This document shows, piece after piece, positions 27,201 through 40,100 of a stretch of DNA of 64,000 nt; position 1 is the first letter of the stretch, and each line of letters opens with the position of its first letter. Below the pieces are notes generated by a model, which had not been told where the DNA came from, ran no database searches, and worked only from the letters and a program-made list of their open reading frames with translations. Source of the stretch: Syngnathus acus (taxonomy: Eukaryota > Chordata > Actinopteri > Syngnathiformes > Syngnathidae); the NCBI RefSeq assembly GCF_901709675.1, contig NC_051097.1, forward strand, positions 8,348,039 through 8,412,038, given 5' to 3'. The position numbers and the translations under genes were made by a program.

Positions 27201-28396
27201 CTAGCGCTGACGAGCTTCTGCTGACAGAGATGGTGTTCAACGGCCTCTTCAACGACCTGACGGTGGAACAAGCCACCGCGCTGCTCTCCTGCTTCGTCTT
27301 CCAGGAAAATGTACACGGAACTTTCTTTCCTAAATAGTGTCCACGTGAATTCATTTATCAACTATGGCATCAATTAGTGTGACAAAATGTTGCTGAATGT
27401 CTTTCAGTGCACTTACAGAGTGTCAAGTAGTTTACTAATCCTTTTGGATTTGTTGTTGCAGGCCAGCGAGATGCCAAAACTGACTGAGCAACTAGCAGCC
27501 CCCCTCAGACAAATGCAGGTACGAGATCCCGCCGCCGGGGTGACGAGTCGCTCACTTGACACTTGTTCTTGCGGCGCAACTCAGGAGTGCGCCAAACGCA
27601 TCGCTAAGGTGTCGGCCGACGCCAAGCTGGATGTGGACGAGGACACCTACCTAAGCTCGTTCAAGCCTCACCTCATGGACGTGGTCTTTGCGTGGGCCAA
27701 CGGCGCCACCTTTGCGCAGATCTGCAAGATGACCGACGTTTTCGAAGGCAACGCCGCGCTCACGCTCCCTGCAAGGCTTGGCCCCTTTGGGCTAAAATAC
27801 TGACATATGCTTCTTCTTGTGTGTTGCTGTTTTTTTTGTGTGTTGGTGTGGTTGATGTGATTTTTGTGTCTTGTTGCTGTGTGCGCGTGTCCTGTTTAGG
27901 AAGCATCATCCGCTGCATGCGGCGTCTGGAAGAAGTGCTACGGCAAATGTGCTCGGCCGCCAAAGCCATCGGAAACACAGAGCTTGAGAACAAGTTTGCA
28001 GAAGGTAAAGTAGACAAAAGTATTGAGACAGGTGGACTAGGCTATACGATGTCTTGACATAATTGAGTTTTGTATATGTATCGATTTATTTTTTTTTTCC
28101 CCCACATACACATGAAATTTCCAAAAGAGGCAGTCGAGTCATTTAATGGATGAACATTGATTTAAAATCACGATTATTTAATCATTTGATGAATACTTCT
28201 ATCTATCACACAATGTGATTTATTTTGCTGGCGGTTATCAGATATTATTCGATTACATAAGTAAAATTTTATAGCACAAGCAGTGAGTTCATGATGACAT
28301 AAAGGTAATAAAAGTTAATCAGATTTTGTTTGTCTCCTTGCAGGAATCACAAAGATTAAGAGGGACATTGTGTTTGCTGCCAGTCTCTATTTGTAA
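21292..28396 (+). CDS. mtrex: Exosome RNA helicase MTR4 (MTREX/SKIV2L2), 27 coding exons
   Basis: Exons: 21292-21389, 21583-21723, 21863-21929, 22006-22068, 22149-22261, 22336-22510, 22587-22677, 22752-22876, 22968-23066, 23179-23299, 23363-23494, 23919-23998, 24064-24174, 24253-24354, 25152-25277, 25364-25514, 25592-25764, 25830-25898, 25969-26094, 26416-26526, 26609-26797, 26954-27117, 27205-27310, 27462-27518, 27585-27747, 27900-28004, 28344-28396. The total is 3111 nt, or 1036 residues (human 1042). [15 protein letters not shown] matches the human start. The Walker A motif AHTSAGKT is at 150-157, DEIH at 241-244, and [10 protein letters not shown] at 514-523. The arch/KOW region and DSHCT domain follow, ending [19 protein letters not shown]4 unwinds RNA for the nuclear exosome within TRAMP, NEXT and PAXT. 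Introns 3, 8 and 25 appear to use GC rather than GT donors. It shares a promoter with dhx29. Confidence 0.97.
24360..24385. repeat. CA-rich repeat in mtrex intron 14
   Basis: Interrupted ACACACACC-type repeats just after the intron 14 donor. Further CA arrays lie at about 24700-24730 and 24860-24875 in the same roughly 800-bp intron. Confidence 0.6.
26175..26240 (+). repeat. Possible SINE head remnant in mtrex intron 19
   Basis: GCTTGAGCGGTTAGCACTTC resembles the A-box part of tRNA-derived fish SINEs and the remnant near position 703. CTGCTTCACGGTTCC follows. No full element borders are visible. Confidence 0.3.
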
Positions 28397-28620
28397 TCGC
28401 AACTCTTCGGCGGCTTCATGGCATCCATTTGATATCCCGGTAACCCCTGATCCAATACCATTGATTTCAAATTGATGATAATAAGATGACACATCTTCAC
28501 ATCATATTTCATTTTCCAATACACAATATGGCTTTATTTGTACTGCTTTTGTTTTAGACATTTGTACATATTTGACTTTTTTTTTTTTTTAATAAATGTC
28601 TGTGTGGTTGACATACAGAT
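28397..28620 (+). other. mtrex 3' UTR and poly(A) signal
   Basis: AATAAA at 28591-28596, preceded by a T-rich run, gives a 3' UTR of about 200 nt. Confidence 0.65.
28533..28538 (-). terminator. Candidate poly(A) signal for plpp1
   Basis: TTTATT on the plus strand reads AATAAA on the minus strand, about 575 nt past the plpp1 stop. If used, the plpp1 3' UTR overlaps the mtrex 3' UTR. No other perfect hexamer is seen between it and the stop. Confidence 0.4.
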
Positions 28621-29112
28621 GACACAAGTGTACTTTAGTGGGTTTAGCTTTTGTTTTTTCCTCTCCAGGGCTTAAGTTGTCTACTTTTGTCAGCGTTGTT
28701 TACGGGATGCAGCAGCAGCAGCAGCGGCGGCAGCATTAGTTTATCAGTCACATGGAGGCATCACAGGAAAGAATTGCCACATTCGCAGTAGTTGTTTATA
28801 ACCTCAACATGAACCTCAGTGGGAGATTTAAGCAGATTGCCTCCCAGTAAAGAAATGCACAATGCAAGCTTACATTCACAGGTTAAACACAGTAGTGGTC
28901 TCCACCCCCCACTGCCCTCTATGCCCACCTCCCTCCTTTCACCGGTGGGTGCATGCAGTACAATCTTCCCACCGGTATTTTATCAGTAGATAAAATGGCG
29001 TCCTTCCTCGGCAGGCTTCGCTCGAAGCATATTTAAAAGACAACATTTGAATAAAATAAAATTAAATAGAAGGCTTGAGGTGCGTCGACTCGACAAGCAG
29101 GCGATTGAAGTT

Positions 29113-32100
29113 TCAGTTTGGGCTTTCGAAGTGGTTTCCGTTAGTGGGGGTCTCCTGGAGGCTGGTGTGGGGGATGTCGGCCTCCTTGCGGGCCTCCCGG
29201 GGCTGCTTGAAAAAGTCGGACACGAAAAACACCTGCAGGGATGCAAAAATTTAGGCTTTGTTTACACAAATTTGCTCGAGAGTGGTGAGAAACTCACCAC
29301 TAGGATTGCCATGAGCGCCCCCTGTAGGAGGCCAGTGAGAACGTCGCTCCAGTGATGCTTATAGTCAGACACACGTGACAACCCCGTGTACACTGAGGCG
29401 GCAATCAGGAAAAACTGGATTGTGGGCCTCAACAGGCGAGCCCACTCTGCGCGCAGACGGGCCTGCAGGTACAGCTGACATGACGCACCGGGGGAAAAAA
29501 AAAAAAAAAAAAAGGAAGTTGGAGTATAACGTATTTTTTCTCATGTTTACAATCACCACACAAGCTCAGCAAGTAGTTCCTCTTTTCAGTAGACATCCTT
29601 TTTGTGAATACTTACCGCCAGAAACAGCATGCAGTACATAGAGAAGGAAGAGTGGCCGGAATAGAAAGACAACCTGTGATGGAAAGATAAACATTGACAA
29701 TCCATTATTGAATACGACCTGTATGACATTCAAACATTGCCGATCCAGACAAACAGCAGCAGACTTCAATCTCCGTTATTTTCTTAATATTTGACTATTT
29801 ATACAACATTGTTGTACTGTACAGACTCGAAAGGAGGCACAGGAGGAGTCGCGTTGCAGTAAGACGATCCCTGGCCCTGCTTCCAGGCTTAGCGCCGTTT
29901 TACAATCAGCTGATGCTTTGACGCATTAAACCTATTATTCAGTGTGCAAACTGCAGGTTGAGAGGGTGGGGAGGAAGCTCGGCTCCTGCAAGCACAAACA
30001 GTCAGCCGGCCACACCCTGGAAATGTGGGAAAAGGTCCAGGAAGGGATGCTTTGTATTGACGCGTATCCCCCCTTTTCACTATAGCTGCGGTTGATATTA
30101 AAGAGAAGGGAGGCAACGTGGGATTGCTTTGGAAATAGGAGCTGCATATCCTCTTGCCAGGGAGCGCTTCCTGCTGCTCATTGCTGATAAAACACACACA
30201 CACACACAAATGCGCATACTCACGTTTCCCCCCAAAGGTCACATTTAACCACTTGACTCAATCTATTTAAGTTACCGTAGGACGAATATATCAACCAAAG
30301 TGCTACCGTGCCCAACAAAGTGTGTTGTACTTCATGTCATTTGCGAGCGTTATTGTTTCTCCAATTACCAAGAAAATGCTTATTTTAGACACTTGCAAAC
30401 AGTTTTTGTGAAAACAATAGTTCTAAATTTTGGCATTGAATTAAACGACATTCAAAGTTTAGAACAAAGCAGTGATTCATTTTTTTTTTATTGTCTGCAG
30501 ATTTGTTTTTTTAATAATAATTTTAGGCATGCGAATAAGTTGTTAAATTAACATTTTTTTTGGGTGGAAAAAACGTTTAATAAAAATTACAAAAATAAGT
30601 GAATTGAATTTTAATATTTTTCTAATACTGTGATTTATTTATACTTAATACAGCTAATGATTTAATTGTAAAATGCTCACCTGCCCTCATTGACCATGGT
30701 GGGATTTCCGGTGCAGGCAAAATTCTCCACGTAGACGCCCACAGAACAATTCCAGTTGGGCTTGCACACGTCCAGGAAGTGCGGCCGGAGACGGCCGATG
30801 GAATACTTGGCGATGTCGGTGAGTGACTGGCTCATGGCGGCGCCGAACAGGAAGGTGCCCACCGCCTTGTAGACGCGTGCCACGTAGCTGCCGTACGACG
30901 ACTTGGACTGCAGACGCTTGAGGTACACGCACAGGCACTCGCCGAATATCATCTGTCAACACAGAGCAAAAAGGCACATTTAAAACCATGTCATTGATTA
31001 TGTTAGACCTTTTAAATGAAATTGTTCATTATAATCATGGGGAATTGTTGACAGGAAGGAAATTCTAATGACGTATTTCCGGATCAGAGTTTGTGCTGTA
31101 TTTATGGTTTGAATTCATGATAGAGGCAATTATAGGATATTCTAATAATTGGAATTTGAAGGGTTACATTTTTGGGGAAATGGAGGGTACAAAACTAAAA
31201 CTACTAATCTAAAACAATTTATGAATAAGTTAAAGGGTAAAAAAAAAAAGAAGTCTGAGGGTTAACTAACTGAGAGGATGTCCACTTAAAGTTGGAAGCC
31301 GTGCTTCTTTGTAGTTGTACATTTTTTATTTTAAATCAAAATGTACTTTTTAATCTTCAATTTCAAACTATTTTATACACCATTTTTTTATTTTCCTTTT
31401 TCTGCTTCAACTTCCAAAACAGCCCATTTAGTAAGCAGTTAACTCGTTTAGCCTGACTTGACCAAGACAGGTTGCTACTGATTAGAAAAATCCAATTAAT
31501 CGATTTGTATCCACTTAATTATATCCTTATTGATAATGAAGTTTAATGGATTCCAGACAAAAATAATTTGACAAATACCGTTCTAGCTCAAAAGGCCTCG
31601 TAACATAAATGTCAGTATTTGCTGAGTAATATTAGTTGGACGTCATTTGGATGTTAGTTCTTGAAAAGATTAGCCATTTGTGAACATGCCGTTAGCAGGG
31701 AAAAAGTTAGTTCACAGCTTTAGGACAGGGATTCTCAAACTTTTCAGAACTAAGGACGCCTCATAGCATTTATGCTATGACACATTTATTCCTCCAAAAT
31801 ATGGAACCATATTTAAAAAAATTGCTAATTTTTATAATATTGGTGTACTGGCCACCATATGTAGTATGCATTTTTTTTTTTTTAAATAGTCTAATTATGC
31901 AGAGCCCAGTTTGAGAACCACTGCTTTAAGATGTAACTAAAGAAACGTAATGAAACAGCAAATCAAGATTACCCAAAAAAATAAAATAAAGAATAGCGGG
32001 GATGCACTTACAGTGAGTATTGTGAGAGGAATCATGACACCTCCTAACAACTGATAGGAAATGGTGTCCTCTTTAAGCGGGTACTTGATTGACTCATCGT

Positions 32101-35100
32101 TACAGAAAAAGCCTCGGCGGAACGGTTTGTGTTGCGAGGTGAGTATTGCAAACGGGAGTCCAACTAGCAGAGAAGCAATGAGAGAGAGAGAGAGAAAAAC
32201 AAATGACAGTTTATTAGATTAGCGCTTCCCATCATGCAACACTGTAGTCGCGTCTTCCAGGAGACGAGAGAGGCCGCCGCAGCATCCTGGCCGAATGCCT
32301 TGAGAAGTTGCTGATGTTAGTCGTTAGTATTAAGAGAAGGAAGTCGTTAGATGGTGCGCACACTTCCTGCAGCTCCATTCAGGTCCGACAAACCAAAAGA
32401 TTTTTTTTTAGAAAGTGTGAGGGATCACATGGACTTCCCGTGAGATGAAAAAAGACATATGGAACACAGTCAGGAAGCTTCCGCGGCCATTCCAAAAAGA
32501 ACATTCCGGATATTCCATGGGATGATTAAGAGCAGTGACTCATGTGAAGAAAAAGATTCCTGACAATCCAACGCAAGCTGTAGCCAGAAAAAAAAACACA
32601 CGGGGCTTTTTAAGGTGTTTTCGAGGTGTCGTTTATTGACAAACACGTCCTCGAGATGTGTCCTGTTGCTACCAAATTGGAAGCAGGCAAACTAGACAGA
32701 CAGAACACGATACATTGCGAAAATTGTGAGTTTTTGTCACAGGTTGTGGGCCGAGCTTGGCGGTAACTGTTGGTGATTCGCCAGGAAATGCGAGTATTAC
32801 AAATATTAACATCCAGCAGGCACCAGTGTGTCTGGTCAAAATGAAGTCTGGCCTGCATGCAAATACTCAGCTATTTGGCCATTTTAGTTTTAAAGTGCTG
32901 TCTTGTTGTAAAAATTGTGTTGTTAGTCCAGCTTGAGCTGTAATTTAAATTGACGATAGTACATTGTAGTATCTGTGACTTTGAATGTGTGTGGCTTTAA
33001 AAGGCGGAGACTTGTCCAGTGAGTGATGTGGGAGTCACCGAATAAGTGTAGGTTAGCGGCTAACCGTTAGCCTGTTTGCGACTGAGCGTCAGTTGTCATA
33101 CTTTGGCCATTGCTCACCATTTTGGGTTGAAAGTGCAGTTTTGTTAATAAAAACAGTATTAGCAAATGTAAACATATAAAAATAGCGTTAGCAAATATTA
33201 GCACACGACACGCGTGTTCATTATTAAAGTATGTGCGAAAATCAATAAGATGCTAAGCAATGAAAATTACAGGTGGTCGGCCATTTTGGTTTGTCTGTAA
33301 TTTTCGGACCTTTTTTTAAGTTATTAAGTGGACATCCTCGTCATCTAGGGTCAGTAAGATCTGGTGTGGATCTGGATAGCGTCAAAGGCGGAATGAGCGA
33401 AAAGCCGCATGCACTTGTTCGGTTCGCGGCGTCCCTGCTCGATGCGGCCTGCTACTTACGCAGCTAATGGGCAGCGAGAAGCCCACCGTGTAGAGCACGG
33501 TGGAGGTGACGGTGCTGTGGTGGAAAGGGTACTTGATGCTGTCGTCGCTACAGAAAAAGCCCCTCTGGTAGGGACGGATCTTACCCAGGTTGAAGGCCGC
33601 CAGGGGCAGGCCTCCTGTGGAGGACAACATGGTCAAACGGAAGGAAAATGCGGAACAAAACGTGTAATGTGTAACAAGCACTACATAAATCATTAGCTTT
33701 GTTGTTATCACTCGGAATAAACTAGATAAAAAAAAAAAAAGAAGTCATAACACTGCAAGAATAAAATTTCACAATTAAACTCACCAATTCAACCACCACT
33801 GGATTACCAGTTTATTATGCTCAACGTGTTTGTCAAAGGGGCTAAGTGTTCAAATTCAAACACTGCGTCAGTGTTTATTACACACGGGGAAAAGATTAAT
33901 CGTATTACTAGGCCTAATCAACCTTTACAATATGTGACATAATAAGAAAGATCAGCTTGTCAACTCAGCCCTGCCGCTTGATAAAAGACCAGCAAGAAAA
34001 AGCTTCTTATGCAAGCAGGTCCAAAGTCCCAGTGGAAACGCTGCACTGATTTTTCGCCATCTTTGGCTGGCCTCAATTCAACTTAACTGAGGAACGCATT
34101 CTCCGCCGAATAAAAGAAGCGCATGACCCATTGGAAGACAGTCGTTTCAGCTGTTGGCGTTTGACTGGATGTGGCAGCTGAAATGCCAGGGAAGTTAAGA
34201 GAGACGCAGAAGCAGGGTGTGTGTATGTGTGTGTGAGTGTGTGTAGCAGATGTTTGGTAGAGTTTGCGACATGAGTCAGTCACAATAAAAAGCTTTTCTG
34301 CAATCCATTACAAAGATAGTATGAGTCACCATTTGGATTAATCAATCAATCAATCATTGAAAGCCCGCACCCCCTCATTAATCACGTCACATACGTACTG
34401 TATATATAAAATAAAATAAAAATCACTGATTCATTCTAGCTTAGCCAAGGGACAGGCTGCATGACAACAATCAATTCTGGGGAGGTGGTGCTCAATTTCA
34501 AAGAACTATATTTTCATCAAAAAATTTTTTTATTATTAAGTGCTCCATGAAGAAAACTGAATTGTACAATGACAGGAAGGAAAAAAGTGAAAATATTACC
34601 AAAATAAATGTATGATTTTGGCTGCAAAAATGTTGGAATATTTTGTGGAAAAAAGTATTAATATTCCTGCAACAAATTATGTCGTAGTGCGAAATATTAA
34701 AGGAGTTATACTTTATAGTTTCAAGAAAAAAGTATCAGTAATGATTTGGACGGAAACAAAACTGCAGCATTATCAGAATAAGAAAATTTGAATTAGATGA
34801 TATCACAAAAATATGAAAGAAAAAAGTCATATTACTACGAAACGTGTAATATCACAAGATTAAAGTTGAAATTTGTAATATCACAGGAATAAGGTGCGCA
34901 TTGACTTTGACTTTGATTGCATTGTCTTAACATTATTCTTATGTTTTTTCCTCTTTAAATAATGTGACTTTATTTATATAAATTTAAAAACAACATTGTT
35001 CTTAACCCCCAAACGCCCGTTGGAGTGACTTTGCAGACGAGACGTTTGCATACAATGCAAACCAGCCTTACCACGATTATTATTGCGACTTTTGAATCGT

Positions 35101-35219
35101 CCCATCCGATTATATCGAGACACAAATCCACTTAATTGGACCCAGAGAAGCATATACATACCTAAAACAAGGCAGACGAGGTCGAGAACGACGAAGGGGA
35201 TTCCTCTTGTCTCGAACAT
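29113..35219 (-). CDS. plpp1: Phospholipid phosphatase 1 (PLPP1/LPP1)
   Basis: Exon 1 is 35162-35219. One alternative exon 2 follows (33460-33614 or 32012-32163), then 30681-30952, 29616-29673, 29474-29298 and 29113-29232. With the 32012-32163 exon the product is 278 residues; with the other it is 279 (human 284-285). It is a six-span membrane ecto-enzyme that dephosphorylates lysophosphatidate, phosphatidate and sphingosine-1-phosphate. All three PAP2 motifs are present (numbering for the shorter form): C1 KYSIGRLRP at 119-127, C2 YSGHS at 165-169 with catalytic His168, and C3 [12 protein letters not shown] at 213-224 with His220 and Asp224. An N-C-S glycosylation sequon lies in the loop after C1. 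The C terminus ends [13 protein letters not shown], close to the human tail. All introns are GT-AG with matching phases. Confidence 0.96.
32012..32163 (-). other. plpp1: plpp1 alternative exon 2, type 1
   Basis: 152 nt, entered in phase 1 and left in phase 0. It encodes [20 protein letters not shown] and onward to [11 protein letters not shown], matching human PLPP1 isoform 1 ([17 protein letters not shown]). The flanks are CTCTGCTAG acceptor and GTAAGT donor. Confidence 0.9.
32184..32202. repeat. (AG)n microsatellite
   Basis: Short AGAGAGAG array in the plpp1 intron between the two alternative exons. Confidence 0.7.
33460..33614 (-). other. plpp1: plpp1 alternative exon 2, type 2
   Basis: 155 nt, with the same entry and exit phases as the other copy. 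It encodes [20 protein letters not shown] and onward to [19 protein letters not shown], matching human PLPP1 isoform 2 ([23 protein letters not shown]). The flanks are CCTCCACAG acceptor and GTAAGT donor. Confidence 0.9.
34218..34248. repeat. (GT)n microsatellite in plpp1 intron 1
   Basis: Interrupted TGTGTGTGAGTGTGTG array. Confidence 0.75.
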
Positions 35220-37170
35220 GTTGACTCCTGCCCGTGTTTCTCTCGCTCTCTCTTCAGTCCGTGTTGCCCGCAGCAAGTAATAAAAGTGGGATGGATGCTC
35301 CTCCTCGTCCGCCGAGTAAATTAATTAAGGATGGATTGTGTATTTTGGTTAAAAAAAAAAAAAAGAAAACATACAGATGACCAGCTAACACCTCCAAGGG
35401 GTTAACAACAAGCTCGGTACACAGGGTGAATTACTACTACCACTACGACGATGATATTCCACCTCACACGCCCGCTTTCCTCTCATCATGACCGCAAAGC
35501 AAGGCGTGGACTCCTTCGGAAACGGAACAAGCTAATTTCCAAACGTAACGCCGAGGAGTGAGGTGGACACCTGCCCAGGGGTGCCTGTCTCGCTTTGGGG
35601 TTGACTGATGGGTGGAGTCGGTAGTCAGGCCTGAGCTCCAGGGGTGGACTCCACACAAGGTTGCGTTCATGGACGTGGGACGTCAGATGACTGAGCGAAA
35701 TAGTTGTCACGGCTCGGCCCGTTTAATTTGAAATCAAATAAATACAATTCTTTTCGGTGTAGTTTTGCTCTTACGATGATTTAATTGACGTTTGAAGTTT
35801 ACAACTGGAACGGATGTCTGAATATTAATACAATTTCAAATGGTGAAATTATGTAGTTTAATCGTCTTTGAACACGACAGGAATTGAGGTCACTCCCCCC
35901 CCCAGTTCTTTAGTCATTGTCGCCACCTAGTGTTTAAGTCGTAGTATTACAACAACAATATGCATTTTCACCGGTGTCTGATAAGTGAAATAAGTGGTAC
36001 GTTTAAAATAAGACAATGGTAATAAATGAACAGATTATTTTTAAACGGTATTTATCAAATTACAGTTATTCACAGGTACACAGAAAAACACCTTGAAATT
36101 GTCATTTATACTTCCAAAACAACGATTTAAAAAAACATGAAAACAGTTCACGTCTTTGGTCCAACACTGCAATTGCAAGATATTGCAGCTTGACGAGCGG
36201 GTAATTTATTTACGCCCATCTTCATGCATGGAAGAATAAATACAACATCAAAGTAAAGTACAAGTGCATAAACAAAGACAAAAGGACGTGTCAATTATTA
36301 CATGTAGCCGTTACAAACACAACCGGTTGTACAGGCTGATTGTCATGTCATCTATATAAAATAAAAAAAAAGATCTTCATAAGAGTCCACATTAAATTGA
36401 AATAAAAACAATTCTGACCATAAAAAGGCTAATTCTGGTATTCATAAGGCAAGCATAATTGATTACATGTTAAGACACATGGGATGTGCTTGAAATGTTT
36501 CTTTTTTTTTTTTTTTTTTAAATACCAGAATTCTCCTTTAAGTCATAGTTTCCCAAACATCTCAACTCAAAACCCCCAAATTTGAATCTTTAACGCAAGT
36601 ACCAAATATTAAAATACATACCCCCCCACACACAAATAGACACTTAGTCCGTTTTGATCCCTGAGCCTCAGTTTGGGCAACTCTTGCTTTTGGTCAACGT
36701 CAATATATTCATAAAGGACACAGGGGGAAAAAAAACCCAAATACAGCAGGTTTTGTCCTTAAATGGTAAACTGTTGTTAACATGGGTTGGAGTGTAAAAA
36801 GGAGCATCGTAACAATAATGTAAAAAAATAAAATAAAATCAAGAATATCATCTTGTCATAGACTTCCATCTCAACTTTTTTATTCTAAATTTAAGTATAA
36901 ATATAAAAAAATGAAAGATCGGCATAATAGTCCTTAAGTCCCCGCACCTGCTGTTCGCTTTCCTTCCTGTATGTGTCGCTGCTTCCCAAGAAATAAACAC
37001 GAACGTCGTTTGTCTTGCTCTATTTCTGAAATTCATGTTTATCTCATTTTCTGACTGTACTATTTTTAAATGTAATATTTCAATTTTGTATTGTTTTCCT
37101 CTCATTTGTCAAATTGATTGTTTCCCATTTAAAATGTAGCAATTAACTTTTTCAAAAATATTCCTCTGTT
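35220..37170. other. Spacer between plpp1 and csgalnact1
   Basis: Holds the plpp1 upstream region on the left and the csgalnact1 3' UTR on the right. TTTATT at 36879-36884 (AATAAA on the minus strand) is a candidate csgalnact1 poly(A) signal about 290 nt past its stop. I see no further exon. Confidence 0.5.
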
Positions 37171-37176
37171 ATATCT

Positions 37177-40100
37177 TCACGTCATTTTGGCCTTGTGTTG
37201 ATGATGTTGCGTCTTCTGCTTGCGTAGGTGCGCCTCAATGTCTTTATGGAAAAAGAGCATCCCCAACTGCCCGTGCGACGCCTCGTTCATGGCCTTGGAT
37301 TTTATGCACATCCGGTACTGATCGGGTGCCAACTCGTCTGCGCAGTGCTTGTCGTGCCACAAGTGGAAGAGGCCGCGTGACGGAGCCCGCACCACCAGAA
37401 TACTACTGCGCAGGTACTTGCGATACAAGTGCACGTCCTCTCCTCCCCAACCCTTTATATCAATGTCAAAACCACCTGCAGGAAAAACAGGAATGCATTC
37501 CAAAATATCGAATGGTACTTTTGTAAATGTAGCGTATGCGGCACGTTACCGATGTCGATGAAGTCCGAGCGGTACTGGCAGGTCATGCCGAATCCGAAAT
37601 CTCTCCAGAAGCCCGTGTCTTTCTTCAGCACCTGAGAAGACAGGAAGTTAAAAAGACAACAGGGGACAGATATTTTCAAGGCCTGCCTGCTGCATTATAG
37701 ATTAGCTTGACCCAAGCGTATTGCCCCACGGTTAAAAGAGAAAGAGTCTTTTTCTTTATGGGGATGTTTTACCAGCTGTTGCTCCACTGGCGGGATGTGC
37801 TCGGGACTCCCGTAGATCAGCTTGGGGTTGTACTGGCTGAATAACACTGGGTAGAAGACCTTCTTACCTAAAATGGGAGAAAGTATTTTCAGGTCACTCC
37901 CAAAATTACCTTGTTTTTTTTAGGCATAACAAATGTCAATGACACCTGCTAAAATATAAGTTTATACTCTTTGGGATTTCCATGGCCGTATACTACATAG
38001 ACGTGAATGTAAAATTTACCAGACTCGGCATTGAGTCGGCAAGATCCGAGGAAGTCGGCGGTGAAGTGGATATCTACGTCACAGAAGAAGAGCAACACGT
38101 CGCCGCCCGTCCACGCCCGCGCCCCGACATCCAGACCCCGACCTCGGGAGAATTCCTCGTCCAGCTGCAGGAGAGTGTAGTTTTTGAAGTTGGCCTCCCT
38201 GCAATATCAAACAGAGTTCCCACAGCTGAGTTTGAGCAGACGGCCTCTTTCTTTGGGAATCTCAAAGCGAGGCGACGATGTCGAAATTGCGCAAGTCACC
38301 GGGGAATGCGTAAACAGCTGCGACAGCTGTGATGGAGCCCCGGGGCCAAATAATCGATGCGCTGAGTGACTAATTCTGAGTAGCACGGGCTGCACATGAG
38401 AGAAAGAGACGAGAGACCCCACACCGTTGCAAATGAGGAATTGGCCATAAAATGACCAAAAAAGGTCTTCTGTGCCTAAAATAAGAAACCTCACCGTTTT
38501 GAGTTCTGTGATTTTTATTTTTTTTCCAATGGCCAGTGACAAAATGTCAGCATAAGGAAGCATCGCAGCAGGCAGCTTTGTTTTATTGTCTTGGGAATAT
38601 ATTTTTTATGTGCATGTTCTGGCATGTGCGTACTTGCAGCTGGCCAGAGTGCCGATCAGTTGTGGCGCATATTTGGAATAGCAAGGAAGCTGTCACCTGA
38701 GAAAGAATCCTTTCATTGTCCCAAACAAAGGCGGAAATTCAAATTTGCCCAACTTGTCAGTTCCTCAAGCTCGTTATTTATTTTGGGAGCTTCGTTTGAG
38801 CCCTTTGCTTCCTCTCAAGTCAATCCAAGTTGAATTGAAAGACAATAATGATACAAAAAAAAAAAAGCTTGAGTGAAGATGATCCTTTCCTTTCTGTTTT
38901 TTCCATTTTCATCCTTTGCTTGAAGCCCCGGCCTACAGTATTGAAGTTGAATTTTCGTTGCATTATTTCTTACAGGCCACCATACATCTTCAAAGCTCTA
39001 TTACAACTAGTGACGGAATATAAAATTCTTATAAATCATTCCAGGACTTGAATAAATAACTACATAGATTGTTTTAGATTTAACCAATTCATTTTTCAGT
39101 TTGCCTTTCTTTGAGGGGATTCCAGGATAATGTAAAAAAAAAGGCTGCAGGAAAAGCTATGGAAGTGGAAAAAAATATATATATATTGTACTTGATCCAA
39201 ATTCAATGTGTGCTGCCTGCATCTTCGCTTACTTCATCTTTCATTCATCTCCCCTTACGAGACTTTGCTCATCATAAATCTCTTCCTCTGCAAGTCTCTG
39301 GAACTTTGCTAGTCGCTTTTTATTTCCATCTCATCCCTGGCAAGGAAACAAATGGACGCTTTGTGGCCACGGACTTGAGGCCAAACATGAAACCTTTTGA
39401 GGGATGCGGATCCACTTGCATCGCCATAGCAACCGACTCCCCCATTTAGATAGATAGGATAGAACACTGATTTCCTAACTCACCTGGACGTGTTCTCTAG
39501 GATGTGGCGGACCTCGCTCATCTGCTCCTTCCCAAAATAGACCACCGTGAGGTGGACGCGGCCGTCCTGCCGCACGCAGATCTCCCTGCAGACACGTACC
39601 CGCATAAACACAATTGTCCTAATTGCCTATAGAGTGAGGTTAAAAAGAAAAAAATATATATGATAACTAATATCTATTTACAATCCAAGCCCTAACTTGA
39701 AACCCTAATTTGTTTAGAAGAAAGAAAAAAAAATCACAGTTTAATTGATGGTAAAAGTAGTTCCTTATTTGTTATTTCTGGTACAAAACTACCTTGAAGC
39801 ATCAAAATGTCTGCGGATAATGTTGTGCCTGCAGGTTTTTTATAGAAACATTAAATTTATCGCTGCTGCAAATCCCCCCGAAAAAATAGACTGTCCGCTG
39901 ATAGGATGCTATTCAACTATCTTCATAACCATAGTGCAAAATAAGCACATGATTGTGCTTATCAAAGCAAGCAAATTGTCAACAAACTGACTTTCGTCGG
40001 CATCTGACGAAGAGATTTGTGCTGAAAAAAAATTGCTCGGAATTCATAGCTTATCTTTTCGCCTGCACTTCTTTGCTTAGGAGAACAGACACACACGTTC

